32,131 nucleotides of DNA. Source: Nitratireductor alexandrii. Its GTDB lineage: Bacteria > Pseudomonadota > Alphaproteobacteria > Rhizobiales > Rhizobiaceae. Positions 1 through 8,672 of this stretch are shown here, in pieces. The stretch is taken from positions 48,931 to 81,061 of the forward strand of contig NZ_RBVY01000013.1 of the NCBI RefSeq assembly GCF_004000215.1, written 5' to 3'. A program made the translations under genes and the position numbers. Each line of letters opens with the position of its first letter. Position 1 is the stretch's first letter. The notes beneath the pieces are model-generated. The model worked only from the letters and a program-made list of their open reading frames with translations. It was not told where the DNA came from and did no database searches.

Positions 1-1
1 G

Positions 2-2371
2 CAGAAGCGGCTCGGGCTGATCGCCAAGGCGATGCTGGTCGTTCCCGGTCACTGCCTCGCCCAGGCGGCGCGCGAGTTCCTGGCACTCTACCCGACCGCC
101 CGCATCCTCGTTGCCGACGAGACCAACTTCACCAAGGACAAGCGGCATCGCTTCCTCGCTCGGGCTGCCACGGCCAAATGGGACGCGATCATCATCACCC
201 ATTCGGCGTTCAGGTTCATCTCCATTCCGTCGGCCTTCGAACAGCAGATGATCCAGGACGAACTGGAGCTTTACAAGGAGCTGCTGACCAGGGTCGAAAG
301 CGACGACCGCGTGTCGCGCAAGCGGCTCGAGCGGCTGAAGGAGGGGCTTAAGGAACGGCTCGAAGCGCTCGCGACGCGCAAGGACGATCTTCTGACCATC
401 TCCGAGCTCGGCATCGACCAGATCATCGTCGACGAGGCCCAGGAGTTCCGCAAGCTTTCCTTTGCCACCAACATGTCGAGCTTGAAGGGGGTCGATCCGA
501 ACGGATCACAACGGGCGTGGGACCTTTACGTCAAGTCCCGCTTTATTGAGACGAAGAACCCCGGCCGTGCGCTGGTGCTGGCCTCGGGCACCCCGATCAC
601 CAACACCCTCGGCGAGATGTTCTCGGTGCAGCGCTTCCTCGGCATCGAGGCGCTGAAGGAGCGTGGCCTCCACGAGTTCGACGCCTGGGCCTCGACCTTC
701 GGCGATGTGACGACCGAACTCGAGCTTCAGCCCTCGGGCAAATACAAGCCCGTCACGCGCTTTGCCACCTTCGTCAACGTGCCCGAGCTCATCGCCATGT
801 TCCGCTCCTTTGCGGACGTCGTGTTGCCCGAGGACTTGCGGCAGTATGTGAAGGTGCCGGCGGTCTCGACCGGCAAGCGCCAGATCAGGACCTCCAGGCC
901 GTCCGCCGCGTTCAAGCGTTACCAGACCGTGCTCGATGCGCGCATCAAGGCGATCGAGGAACGGGAGGGACCGGCAAAGCCCGGAGACGACATCTTGCTG
1001 TCGGTGATCACCGACGGTCGCCACGCTGCGATCGACCTGCGCCTGGTCGACCCCGACAATGAAGACGAGCCCGACAACAAGCTCAACGACCTGATCGGCA
1101 ACGCCTTCCGCATTTGGGTGGAAACGTCACAGAACACCTACCGCAAGCCCGACGGTGATCGCTTTGAGCTGCCCGGTGCCGCGCAGATGATCTTTTCCGA
1201 TCTAGGCACGATCAGCGTGGAAAAGAGCAGGGGATTCTCTGCCTATCGCTGGATCCGGGACGAGCTTGTGCGCAGGGGCGTGCCGGCGTCGGAAATCGCC
1301 TTCATGCAGGACCATAAGAAGGCCCAGGCCAAGCAGCGCCTGTTCGGTGACGTCAATGCCGGCAAGGTCCGGTTCCTGATCGGCTCTTCCGAAACCATGG
1401 GCACCGGCGTCAACGCCCAGCTCCGCCTCAAGGCCCTGCATCATCTTGACGTGCCGTGGCTGCCCTCGCAGATCGAGCAGCGCGAGGGTCGCATCGGCCG
1501 GCAGGGCAATCAGCATGACGAGATCGATATCTTCGCCTATGCGACGGAAGGCTCGCTCGATGCCACCATGTGGCAGAACAATGAGCGCAAGGCCCGGTTC
1601 ATCGCCGCCGCCCTTTCCGGCGACACCTCGATCCGCAGGCTCGAGGACATGGGCGAGGGTCAGGCCAACCAGTTCGCCATGGCCAAGGCAATCGCGTCGG
1701 GCGACCCGCGCCTGATGCAGAAGGCGGGGCTCGAAGCCGACATCGCCCGTCTGGAACGGCTACGTTCCGCCCATATGGACGATCAGCATGCGGTCCGACG
1801 TCAGATTCGCGAGGCCGAGCGCGACATCGAGATCGCGACCCGCCGCATCGCTGACATCGGCATGGACATCGACCGGCGTCTCCCGACCGCGGGCGAGGCT
1901 TTCGCCATGACGGTCGCCGGCAAATCCTTTTCCGAGCGCAAACCCGCCGGCAGGGCGCTGATGAAGGAGATCCTCACCCTGATCCAGCTTCAGCAGGAGG
2001 GTGACGCCGCAATCGCCACGATCGGCGGCTTCGATGTCGAATTCTCCGGCGAGCGGTTCGGTGCGGATGGATATCGCTACACCACAATGCTCATGCGCAC
2101 AGGCGCCGAACACGAAATCGAACTTCCGGTCACGACGACACCGCTCGGCGCGGTCTCACGCCTCGAGCACGCGCTTTCGGCATTCGAGGACGAGCGGCTC
2201 CGCTATCGCCAGCGTCTGGCGGACGCGGAGCGCAGGCTCTCCTCCTACCGCTCTCGCCAAGGCGAAGCCTTCGCCTTTGCGGGAGAGCTTGAAGACAAGC
2301 GCCGGCAATTGGCCGAGATCGAAGCCGAGCTCGCGGACGCAGCGACAGGGTCCGAACGGGCCGCCGCCTGA
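2..2371 (+). CDS. Large SNF2-type helicase / DNA methylase-associated protein, C-terminal part (DarB-like antirestriction candidate)
   Basis: The reading frame is open from the first base, so the N-terminal part lies outside the window; about 789 residues are visible. Superfamily 2 helicase motifs can be read: a DEAQ box (VDEAQEF) near visible residue 145, the motif III-like ASGTPITNT near 195, and a C-terminal helicase core with GSSETMGTGVNAQ and the arginine-rich IEQREGRIGRQGN near 490-510. A charged coiled-coil region fills the last 200 residues. Proteins of this kind on rhizobial plasmids are usually very large, joining an N6-adenine methylase domain to the helicase, and resemble the phage P1 DarB antirestriction protein. 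That role is inferred from family resemblance and from the ArdC and CoiA-like neighbours; only the helicase part is actually seen. Confidence 0.85.
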   Translation, partial: QKRLGLIAKAMLVVPGHCLAQAAREFLALYPTARILVADETNFTKDKRHRFLARAATAKWDAIIITHSAFRFISIPSAFEQQMIQDELELYKELLTRVESDDRVSRKRLERLKEGLKERLEALATRKDDLLTISELGIDQIIVDEAQEFRKLSFATNMSSLKGVDPNGSQRAWDLYVKSRFIETKNPGRALVLASGTPITNTLGEMFSVQRFLGIEALKERGLHEFDAWASTFGDVTTELELQPSGKYKPVTRFATFVNVPELIAMFRSFADVVLPEDLRQYVKVPAVSTGKRQIRTSRPSAAFKRYQTVLDARIKAIEEREGPAKPGDDILLSVITDGRHAAIDLRLVDPDNEDEPDNKLNDLIGNAFRIWVETSQNTYRKPDGDRFELPGAAQMIFSDLGTISVEKSRGFSAYRWIRDELVRRGVPASEIAFMQDHKKAQAKQRLFGDVNAGKVRFLIGSSETMGTGVNAQLRLKALHHLDVPWLPSQIEQREGRIGRQGNQHDEIDIFAYATEGSLDATMWQNNERKARFIAAALSGDTSIRRLEDMGEGQANQFAMAKAIASGDPRLMQKAGLEADIARLERLRSAHMDDQHAVRRQIREAERDIEIATRRIADIGMDIDRRLPTAGEAFAMTVAGKSFSERKPAGRALMKEILTLIQLQQEGDAAIATIGGFDVEFSGERFGADGYRYTTMLMRTGAEHEIELPVTTTPLGAVSRLEHALSAFEDERLRYRQRLADAERRLSSYRSRQGEAFAFAGELEDKRRQLAEIEAELADAATGSERAAA

Positions 2372-2636
2372 CGAACTCTCTCTGAGGATAGTCGATCAAC
2401 CGGAGTTGACGGGAACCGGTCGGCGGTTAATCTTGCAACATGCCTGAGCACAAGACGGAGCCTGGCATGTTCGACATTCCGTCATCATAACCGGCGACCG
2501 GCATTGCCCCGTCACGCCGAAGATAATCAAGACAGCACCAGCTCCGTCTGGCCATGCTGCGGTTTGCTTCCATCCAAAACAAACAATCTGCGCCCGCCAC
2601 ACTGGCGGATGCGTCTCAATATATATGGAGTCGGAC

Positions 2637-3452
2637 ATGCGCTATGCATTGGTCAACAACGAACGCGTCGAAGCCAGCCACGGTCTTTCTGCCCTGTGCC
2701 CGGGTTGCGGACAGTCCATGGTCGCCAAATGCGGCGACCGGCGCGTCCATCACTGGGCGCACCGCGGCAGGCGAACCTGCGATCACTGGTGGGAACCCGA
2801 AACCCGATGGCATCGCAAATGGAAGAGCCGATTTCCGGCCGATTGGCAGGAGTTCGTCCATGTCGCCACCGACGGCGAGCGGCACATCGCCGATGTCAGG
2901 ACCGGGCACGGACTGGTGCTGGAATTCCAGCACTCCCACTTGCGGCCCGACGAACGCGCCGCGCGCGAGGCCTTCTATCCGAACCTCATTTGGGTCCTAG
3001 ACGGCACCCGCCTCAAGCGCGACGCGCCGCGCTTTGCGGCAGGTGGGCAAATGCTGCGGCCCACGCCCTGGAGGGGAATTTACACGCTCGCCTTCCCGGG
3101 AGAGTGCTTTCCGCCGAACTGGATCGATTGCCGGGCTCCCGCCTTTTTCGATTTCGCCGGTGCGGAACCCGTTGCGCCGGATGCCATGCCCATCGAGCGT
3201 TATCTTTGGGGGCTTCTGCCCGGGCGGGCGGAGGGCAACGGCGTTGTCGTGGCGCTCGGCCGCCGAGGTCTCGTGCGGGCCGCGCACGAGCGTCCGCAGA
3301 TTCTGGACGCGGCACAGATCGTCGGCGTCCTTCAGGCACGATTCCGGGCGGCACGCGTGGCGGCGATGCAACAGGCCCGCCGGCTCCCATCCGGGAAACG
3401 ATGGAAGCGCGGGCGCGTATGGAGAAGCCCGCGGCCACGGCGGCGGTTCTGA
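2637..3452 (+). CDS. CoiA-like competence/nuclease family protein
   Basis: A 271-residue protein of the CoiA-like family. The N-terminus has a zinc-finger-like cluster: CPGC at residues 21-24, C32, and HHWAH at 38-42. A PD-(D/E)XK-like nuclease core follows, with D86 (IADVRTG) and E96-x-Q98 (LEFQHS). The C-terminus is basic. I chose the ATG at 2637 because a GGAG lies six bases ahead of it; an ATG twelve bases further upstream overlaps that ribosome site. Family members are associated with DNA uptake or processing of incoming single-stranded DNA, which would suit a leading-region gene, but no activity is shown here. The family call is firm from the motifs; the function is inference. Confidence 0.75.
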   Translation: MRYALVNNERVEASHGLSALCPGCGQSMVAKCGDRRVHHWAHRGRRTCDHWWEPETRWHRKWKSRFPADWQEFVHVATDGERHIADVRTGHGLVLEFQHSHLRPDERAAREAFYPNLIWVLDGTRLKRDAPRFAAGGQMLRPTPWRGIYTLAFPGECFPPNWIDCRAPAFFDFAGAEPVAPDAMPIERYLWGLLPGRAEGNGVVVALGRRGLVRAAHERPQILDAAQIVGVLQARFRAARVAAMQQARRLPSGKRWKRGRVWRSPRPRRRF

Positions 3453-3737
3453 CGACCTGCGGTCAAGAGCCGCAAACATGACAGAGGAGGGGGAGGACGA
3501 AGTACCCCTCGCAGAGCGGCCAGGCCGCTGACGGTTTCACCTCAACCGCGCCGCTCGCGATCCCGGCCCGTCGGTCGTCGCGATGGCTCACGAGCCATGC
3601 TCGCCCTGCCGGGCAGGGATGCTCCGCCGCAGTTGCACCGGCCCGTCCGCTCCGCGGGCCGGGGGATGTCTTCGGGAAGAAGACGAAAAAGGGACCGGCG
3701 TGGTGCCGGATTCCCGAACCCCGAAAGGAGCATCCCG

Positions 3738-5405
3738 ATGGAAATCAAGCTCGTCGATCCGCGCGCGCTCGTCGAAAATCCCGACAAGGCCCGCCGCTCG
3801 AAATCCAATCCCCAGGCCGATGCGCTGCTGCTTGCAACGATCAAGGCGGTCGGCATCGTGCAGCCGCCCGTCGTGGCGCCTCAGCCCGACGGCGGCAACG
3901 GCTTTGTCATCCAGGCCGGGCACCGCCGCGTCAAACAGGCTATCGCCGCCGGTCTCGAAGAGATCGCGGTGATCGTCGGAGAGGCCGCCGAGGATGGTGG
4001 CGCCATGCGTTCGCTCGTCGAAACGCTCGCCCATGAAGGGCTCAATCCGGTCGACCAGTGGCGGGCGATCGAGCGCCTCGTCGCCATTGGCTGGACGGAA
4101 GAGGCGATCGCCGTGGCGCTGGCGCTCTCGGTCCGCCAGATCCGAAAGCTGCGGCTGCTCGCCAATGTGCTGCCGGCCATGCTTGATCATATGGCCAAGG
4201 GCGACATGCCCAACGAAAGCCAGCTCCGCACGATCGCGGCTGCCTCGCTCGAGGAGCAGAAGGAGGTCTGGAAGGCGCACAAGCCCAGCAAAGGCGATCC
4301 CCAGGTTTCCTGGTGGAGCGTCGCCAACGGTCTCTCCAAGACCCGCATGTATGCGCGCGATGCGAGTTTCGACGACGAACTCGCCCAGGCCTACGGCATT
4401 TCCTGGGTGGAGGACCTGTTCGCGCCCGCCGACGAGGACAGCCGTTACACCACCGACGTCGAAGCCTATCTCGGTGCGCAGCAGGAGTGGATGACGCGGA
4501 ACCTGCCCAAGAAGGGGGTCATCACCGAGGCCAACACATGGGGCCAGCCGGAGCTGCCCAAGAAGGCCGAACGGGTTTATGGCAAGCCGAAGAAGTCCGA
4601 TCACTCCGCCATGTATCTCGACCGCGACGGCAAGGTGCAGACCGTTCACTTCCGTATGCCGGAGCCGAAAGCGGCCAAGGGCAAGGGGCCTTCGGGCGAC
4701 GACGCCGTCGTGATGCCGAAGACGCGGCCCGACGTCACCCGCAAGGGCGTCGAGATGATCGGCGACTTCCGCACCGACGCCCTTCACGAGGCGCTCGGCC
4801 GTGCGCCGATCGAGGACGACACGCTGATGGCCTTGCTGGTCCTCGCCTTCGCCGGCCAGAATGTCAGGGTGGACTCCGCCAATGGAGGTGGAGACGATTA
4901 TTACTATGGCAATCGACGGATCGCGCGTCACGCGGCGGCTCTCTTCGACGCCGAGGGCAAGCTCTCCTTCGACATGGAGACCCTGCGCGTCGCCGTCCGC
5001 TCCATGCTGATCGAGGTGCTCTCCTGCCAGGAAAACCGGACCAATAGCGGCATCGTGGCCCGCGCTGCGGGCGATGTGATCGGCGCCGACGGCTTCCTCC
5101 CGAATATGGGCACGGATGAATTTCTGTCCTGCCTGTCGCGCTCCGCCCTCGAAGCCTCGTGCGAAGGCACATCCGTCCTGCCCCGGGCCCGGGTCAAGGA
5201 TACGCGGGCGGCGCTGGTCGAGGCGTTCAACGAGCAGAGCTTCGTTCATCCCTCGGCGTTCTTCGCGCCCGACCGCGAAGCGCTTGGCGCATGGCTCGCC
5301 TCCAACGCGGTTACCGAGGAGGACGAGGAGCCGGGCGGCACGGATGCCGAACCCGTCGACCCGGACCAGGACGCCAGCGAAGGGTTCCGCGAGGCCGCCG
5401 AATAG
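3738..5405 (+). CDS. ParB/Spo0J-like plasmid protein
   Basis: A 555-residue protein starting at ATG 3738, preceded by AAAGGAG at good spacing; the frame is open further upstream but has no better start. Residues 1-80 form a ParB N-terminal domain with the nucleotide-binding motif GHRR at 61-64. A helix-turn-helix-like segment (GWTEEAIAVALALS, about 119-132) follows. The rest is a long alpha-proteobacterial extension ending in a very acidic tail. It is much longer than a classical ParB (about 300 residues) and has no parA beside it. It is therefore more likely one of the ParB-like proteins carried in plasmid accessory regions than the main partition protein. Its target site and any nuclease activity are unknown. 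It is followed by a strong hairpin at 5438. Confidence 0.8.
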   Translation: MEIKLVDPRALVENPDKARRSKSNPQADALLLATIKAVGIVQPPVVAPQPDGGNGFVIQAGHRRVKQAIAAGLEEIAVIVGEAAEDGGAMRSLVETLAHEGLNPVDQWRAIERLVAIGWTEEAIAVALALSVRQIRKLRLLANVLPAMLDHMAKGDMPNESQLRTIAAASLEEQKEVWKAHKPSKGDPQVSWWSVANGLSKTRMYARDASFDDELAQAYGISWVEDLFAPADEDSRYTTDVEAYLGAQQEWMTRNLPKKGVITEANTWGQPELPKKAERVYGKPKKSDHSAMYLDRDGKVQTVHFRMPEPKAAKGKGPSGDDAVVMPKTRPDVTRKGVEMIGDFRTDALHEALGRAPIEDDTLMALLVLAFAGQNVRVDSANGGGDDYYYGNRRIARHAAALFDAEGKLSFDMETLRVAVRSMLIEVLSCQENRTNSGIVARAAGDVIGADGFLPNMGTDEFLSCLSRSALEASCEGTSVLPRARVKDTRAALVEAFNEQSFVHPSAFFAPDREALGAWLASNAVTEEDEEPGGTDAEPVDPDQDASEGFREAAE

Positions 5406-5437
5406 CCCCACCACACTTCTCTTTCGAATGCCTGATC

Positions 5438-5474
5438 CGCCGCCGGTTCACCCCGGCGGCGCTTTCGTTTTCAC
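5438..5474 (+). terminator. Hairpin terminator after the ParB-like gene
   Basis: A perfect 9-base inverted repeat (CGCCGCCGG at 5438-5446 and CCGGCGGCG at 5453-5461, loop TTCACC) is followed by the T-rich CTTTCGTTTTC. It lies between the ParB-like stop and the ribosome site of the next gene, so it may terminate or attenuate. Confidence 0.7.
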
Positions 5475-5496
5475 CATCCAGAACAGGAGGACATCC

Positions 5497-5970
5497 ATGT
5501 CCGCGCAATTGATCTTTGACCACGTGCCGCTGGGCGCGATCATCCGCTATTCCGACGGCACCCCAAAACCCCCCGAACGCCATCGGCGCAAGCTTCGGGC
5601 CTGGGAAAGTCGCAACAACACCGGCCGGCTCGTCAGGAAACAGGCCGGCACGCGCGTCGGCGAAACCACAATACCGGCCGCGATCACGCTTCATGAGGGC
5701 GATTTCGGCAGCAAGGCGGTGATCGTGCTCAGGGTCTTCAAGACCTTTTCGGTCGATAGCGACCTCGCCTTCACGGTAGTCGAACGGCCCGCCATCGGCT
5801 CCGTCCTCGTGCTCGACCGCCCCGGCGATGAGGCCGAGCTCGTCCATGTCGCGGCCAACCGTCAGGCCGCCGATGAATGGTTGTCGCGGCACGGCTATCC
5901 AAATGCCGTGCTCCGTGAGGTAACCGCGGACATGGCTGCGGCCGATCAGGTCGAGGGGAGGGCGGCATGA
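5497..5970 (+). CDS. Conserved hypothetical protein, 157 aa
   Basis: The start at ATG 5497 follows an AGGAGG ribosome site six bases away. I do not recognise a named domain. The N-terminal third is rich in basic and polar residues (PPERHRRKLRAW near 25-36), the middle reads as alternating strands (AVIVLRVFKTF), and there is no signal peptide or membrane segment. It is the first gene of a tightly coupled group: its TGA overlaps the ATG of the next gene (ATGA at 5967-5970), which suggests translational coupling. Codon choice is GC-rich and like its neighbours, which supports real coding. Confidence 0.65.
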   Translation: MSAQLIFDHVPLGAIIRYSDGTPKPPERHRRKLRAWESRNNTGRLVRKQAGTRVGETTIPAAITLHEGDFGSKAVIVLRVFKTFSVDSDLAFTVVERPAIGSVLVLDRPGDEAELVHVAANRQAADEWLSRHGYPNAVLREVTADMAAADQVEGRAA

Positions 5971-6845
5971 CCCGTGATCAGCCATCGCACCCTCGGCCGG
6001 GTGGAACGCCGGGCCAGTCGGGGGCTCATTTCGGCATCAGTGCTGAAGGATTTCCCGTGGCGCGCGTCGATGACACTGTCTTTGCCATGCTGCCGGGGCG
6101 CGTCGGCCAGTATTTTCTCGCCACATGCTGGTGCGCGCGCCGGCCGCTGGCGGAACTCACCCGCAATGACTTCTACGGGCATGGTGGCCAACTCGCGGAC
6201 GAGGCGGAATTCAGGGCAAAGGTGCTCGAGCAGGCCGAGCACAATCGCGAAAAGAGCGCGCTCGGTCGCCGGGAAATCCGCTCCCGCGCCCATACGCCAT
6301 GGGGACCCTCGCAGGGCGCGACGGTCTTTGCCGAGGGCATCGTCTGCCATTCGACGGCCGGACACGGCGGTTTCCATCTCTCGACCGACCGCAATGCCAG
6401 TGTCCACTCCCGGCTCCGAAAAAGGGACGGCTGGTACGAGGAAGACTCCGAATGGGCGATCGTTGCGATCACCTTCCCGCACCTGTTCACCGGATTCGAA
6501 CGGCGATGTGCCGAGCAGACACTGAAGGACTCCTGGCCGGACGCCTGGGAGGTGATCTTCGGAACCGTTCTGCGGCCCGGCGAATCCCGAAAGAAGGATC
6601 GCCGGGCATTCGAGGCGCGGCATGCCGGTGACTGGGTCGTCGTGTCGGCGATCAGGTCAGAGCACCACGACGGTTTTGTTGAAGTGATCGCCACGCTCGG
6701 TGGAGGCCGTGGTGATTGCCTCGAGCGCCGGCGCTTTCTGGTCCCGGCCGGCGACTACGAGGTCGGTCGTTTCGGTTTCGTCGTCGATCCGGCGCGCCAC
6801 GCATCCTATGACGGGCCCTCGAGCTTTGTCGCCTGGGGGAGGTGA
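5967..6845 (+). CDS. Hypothetical protein with DUF7007-like region
   Basis: A 292-residue soluble protein that overlaps the previous gene by four bases (ATGA). The middle carries GIVCHSTAGHGGFHLS (about residues 128-143), which I associate with plasmid proteins annotated as DUF7007, followed by an acidic and aromatic stretch (GWYEEDSEWAIVAITFPHLF). No catalytic motif of a known enzyme class stands out, although the conserved His and Ser residues in that core could be functional. The DUF assignment is from memory of the motif and not certain. It stands in the coupled series 5497-7359 and probably works with those proteins. Confidence 0.7.
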   Translation: MTRDQPSHPRPGGTPGQSGAHFGISAEGFPVARVDDTVFAMLPGRVGQYFLATCWCARRPLAELTRNDFYGHGGQLADEAEFRAKVLEQAEHNREKSALGRREIRSRAHTPWGPSQGATVFAEGIVCHSTAGHGGFHLSTDRNASVHSRLRKRDGWYEEDSEWAIVAITFPHLFTGFERRCAEQTLKDSWPDAWEVIFGTVLRPGESRKKDRRAFEARHAGDWVVVSAIRSEHHDGFVEVIATLGGGRGDCLERRRFLVPAGDYEVGRFGFVVDPARHASYDGPSSFVAWGR

Positions 6846-7045
6846 TGTCCATCCCATGGAAAGCGATCGCGGTCCGCTTCGGCTGGCGGGCTGCGTTCGG
6901 GATGGAGGGCGCGCATCCCCGTCTTGTCGTCCAACACACGCGCCATCGCCATCGCTTCACAGGCGCCGATGCCTGGAAGCGCGCGGTGCTCGTCTCGATC
7001 CGCGCGCCACGCTTCAACCATCCAGCACGGAGACCCAACCGATGA
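6845..7045 (+). CDS. Small basic protein, 66 aa, coupled between two genes
   Basis: The ATG at 6845 overlaps the stop of the preceding gene (TGATG) and its own stop overlaps the ATG of the following gene (ATGA at 7042-7045). Overlap at both ends is the main evidence that it is translated; a GGGGAGG lies just ahead of the start. The product is strongly basic, rich in Arg and His (HTRHRHRF near residues 32-39), with a Trp-containing N-terminus (MSIPWKAIAVRF). I recognise no family. It could be a nucleic-acid-binding accessory protein, or a coupling peptide whose translation carries ribosomes to the next gene. Confidence 0.45.
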   Translation: MSIPWKAIAVRFGWRAAFGMEGAHPRLVVQHTRHRHRFTGADAWKRAVLVSIRAPRFNHPARRPNR

Positions 7046-7359
7046 CCACCTATCTCGTCGCGGTACACATCCTCGTCGACACGCAGGCCGCCAGTCCTCG
7101 TTCGGCTGTCGCAGCTGCTTTGGAGAACCAGTTCGACCGTTGTGCAGCATCTGTTCCGGCGGCCGGCACGATCGTCGATTGGGCCGTCGCCGGCGAAGAC
7201 CTCGCCGCATCGATGGCACCTGTCGTGATTCCGGCCGACTACACGCCGGGAGCAACACCGTTTCCCGAATGGAGCACCACGCGAGAGCCAAGCGCGGAAA
7301 AACGACCCGGATCCGCCCGTCTACGCACCGATAGCGCATGCAAGGCGTCTGTTGGCTGA
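7042..7359 (+). CDS. Hypothetical protein, 105 aa
   Basis: It starts at ATG 7042, overlapping the previous stop by four bases. The N-terminus (MTTYLVAVHILVD) begins with a hydrophobic strand, not a clear signal peptide, and is followed by an Ala-rich helix (SAVAAALENQFD) and an acidic patch near DWAVAGEDLA. The last 30 residues are low-complexity and basic and may be disordered. I do not recognise a family. It ends the coupled block that starts at 5497; a long gene-free stretch follows. Confidence 0.55.
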   Translation: MTTYLVAVHILVDTQAASPRSAVAAALENQFDRCAASVPAAGTIVDWAVAGEDLAASMAPVVIPADYTPGATPFPEWSTTREPSAEKRPGSARLRTDSACKASVG

Positions 7360-7862
7360 TACCTTCCAGACGTCGAAGGAACTGACTCGATCGATACCGT
7401 TTCACGGGAGCTCGCTCCTCGGGCGTGTGCGACTGCCATCGTCAGGAAGAGAAGCGAGGACCGCAGTGTTCGGCCGCAAAATGCCGGGGTGTCCAGCCTG
7501 TCGGGATGACGGGCGTGCTGTCCCGGATCATTGTCACTTCCTTCATGAGTCAGCTTCGGTGGAACGCCACCCATGCCGGCCTCCCTTCGGTTCTGGCTTC
7601 GGTCCTAAACCGGCGGCCGGAGCCTTCAAGGCCGCTGGCGCGCCGCGGAGCGGCCATCCGCACCAGCCTCGGCAAACCAGCCCCGCGGGACGGTGCGAGG
7701 TCAAAGGGCCCTGCTTGCCCGCAAAGCTGGTCCGCTCGGCTTTGGTCCGCACGGACCCTGAAGCCTCCTCCTTCCGCCGGTTTTTCTGGACCGCGCCCGA
7801 AGGGAGGGCCGGCAGGGGCCGGCTCGAGCCTTCGGCCAGACCGTGAAGGAAAGGACTCTCAC
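7360..7862 (+). other. Gene-free GC-rich stretch, probable long leader
   Basis: About 500 bases with no ORF I would defend. The frames that stay open here are GC-rich artefacts with low-complexity products. It is full of short inverted C/G-rich blocks (for example GGCCGG, GCGCGC and GGGCCGGCAGGGGCCGG). It ends with the ribosome site AAGGA ahead of ATG 7863. It may be a long 5' leader, or a structured region that folds as single-stranded DNA after transfer. Confidence 0.4.
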
Positions 7863-8450
7863 ATGACCAGAACCGCTCGTTCCAGCCGTCAATCCAGCAA
7901 AGTCGTCCAGCTCCGCAAGGGCGCCTCCCTCGAAATGGTCCGCCTCGCCTGTCCCGACAGCGCCCAGGCATCCCTCATTGCCGAAAGCTTCGGCCTCCCC
8001 GTCATCGACAGCGACGGGATCCGTGATCTCCATCGCAAGATCATCATCGAAACGGCCGATTCCTTGAACGAAGGCCTCGGCGAACGGGCCATGCAGATCC
8101 ATCTCCAGCGGATCGTCGGCTCCTATGTCGGTTCAGCCCACGGCGCCGGTCAATTCTATTCCCGGTCGGTCTCGGAAGCCCGCGATGCCACGGCCAGAAA
8201 CGCCAACGACGACCGCGACGCGGACCTCGACGGTCCGGTCGGTTTCGACAGCGCCGCCCAGCGCAAGCGCGAATTCGCTGCCGACATGGGCATTCAGGCC
8301 CACGCGCTCCGCTGCGCCGCCGAAGGCGTGGTGGCTGCCTACGAAGAGGTCGTCGGCGAAGCCTGGAAGCCCTTCGAACGCCATGTCGAAAATCCCGGCC
8401 AGACCGTCGATCGCAAGGCGGCCGAAATGCAGATGGCCGCCCTTGGCTGA
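7863..8450 (+). CDS. Conserved hypothetical plasmid protein, 195 aa
   Basis: I take ATG 7863 as the start because AAGGA stands 12 bases upstream and the protein before it is low-complexity. The product has a basic, Ser/Thr-rich N-terminus (first 20 residues) and then a mostly helical body (residues 30-110 and 140-195) with acidic patches (DRDADLDGP). No membrane segment or known catalytic motif is visible. Similar small helical proteins accompany ParB-like and ArdC genes on rhizobial plasmids, but I cannot name the family. A strong terminator directly follows, so it ends its transcript. Confidence 0.65.
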   Translation: MTRTARSSRQSSKVVQLRKGASLEMVRLACPDSAQASLIAESFGLPVIDSDGIRDLHRKIIIETADSLNEGLGERAMQIHLQRIVGSYVGSAHGAGQFYSRSVSEARDATARNANDDRDADLDGPVGFDSAAQRKREFAADMGIQAHALRCAAEGVVAAYEEVVGEAWKPFERHVENPGQTVDRKAAEMQMAALG

Positions 8451-8456
8451 ACGGCT

Positions 8457-8487
8457 CGGGCGGAGCTCCGGCTCCGCCCGTTCGGTT
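8457..8487 (+). terminator. Hairpin terminator
   Basis: A perfect 10-base inverted repeat (CGGGCGGAGC at 8457-8466, GCTCCGCCCG at 8471-8480, loop TCCG) lies seven bases after the stop of the 195-aa gene and is followed by TTCGGTT. It separates the accessory genes from the cargo module. Confidence 0.65.
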
Positions 8488-8510
8488 CGATAGCTGCCTT
8501 CCCGCGAGAG

Positions 8511-8527
8511 ATTGTTACGACAATAAG
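8511..8527. promoter_or_regulatory. Putative operator ahead of the Sce7726-like gene
   Basis: An AT-rich island inside a GC-rich region holds the inverted repeat ATTGT-TACG-ACAAT (8511-8524). The 13-mer GTTACGACAATAA at 8514-8526 matches GTTACAACAATAA at 12059-12071 at 12 of 13 positions, and the latter lies at the promoter of the opposing operon. The shared motif suggests one regulator, most simply the XRE protein encoded between the two sites. It is about 146 bases ahead of the gene start. Confidence 0.45.
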
Positions 8528-8672
8528 CATTCGGCCAGAACAGCGGTCTTCAGGGTCGAGCTCGATCGGCGTGCACATCGCTGGTGACGCCCCCGAGAAA
8601 TGTCAGGTGAGTCAGAATGCCACCTTGGCACAAAGCAGAACTTCCGGCAGAAAGTGGGCTGGGGGGATGACG

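Noticed and set aside
2437-2471. Inverted repeat AACATGCC/GGCATGTT in the gap after the helicase gene
   Set aside because: The arms are only eight bases, the loop is 19 bases, there is no T tract and no clear gene relation, so it may be chance.
3588-5414. Long minus-strand open frame of 608 codons opposite the ParB-like gene
   Set aside because: It is the antisense shadow of a GC-rich gene; the plus strand has a ribosome site, ParB motifs and normal codon use.
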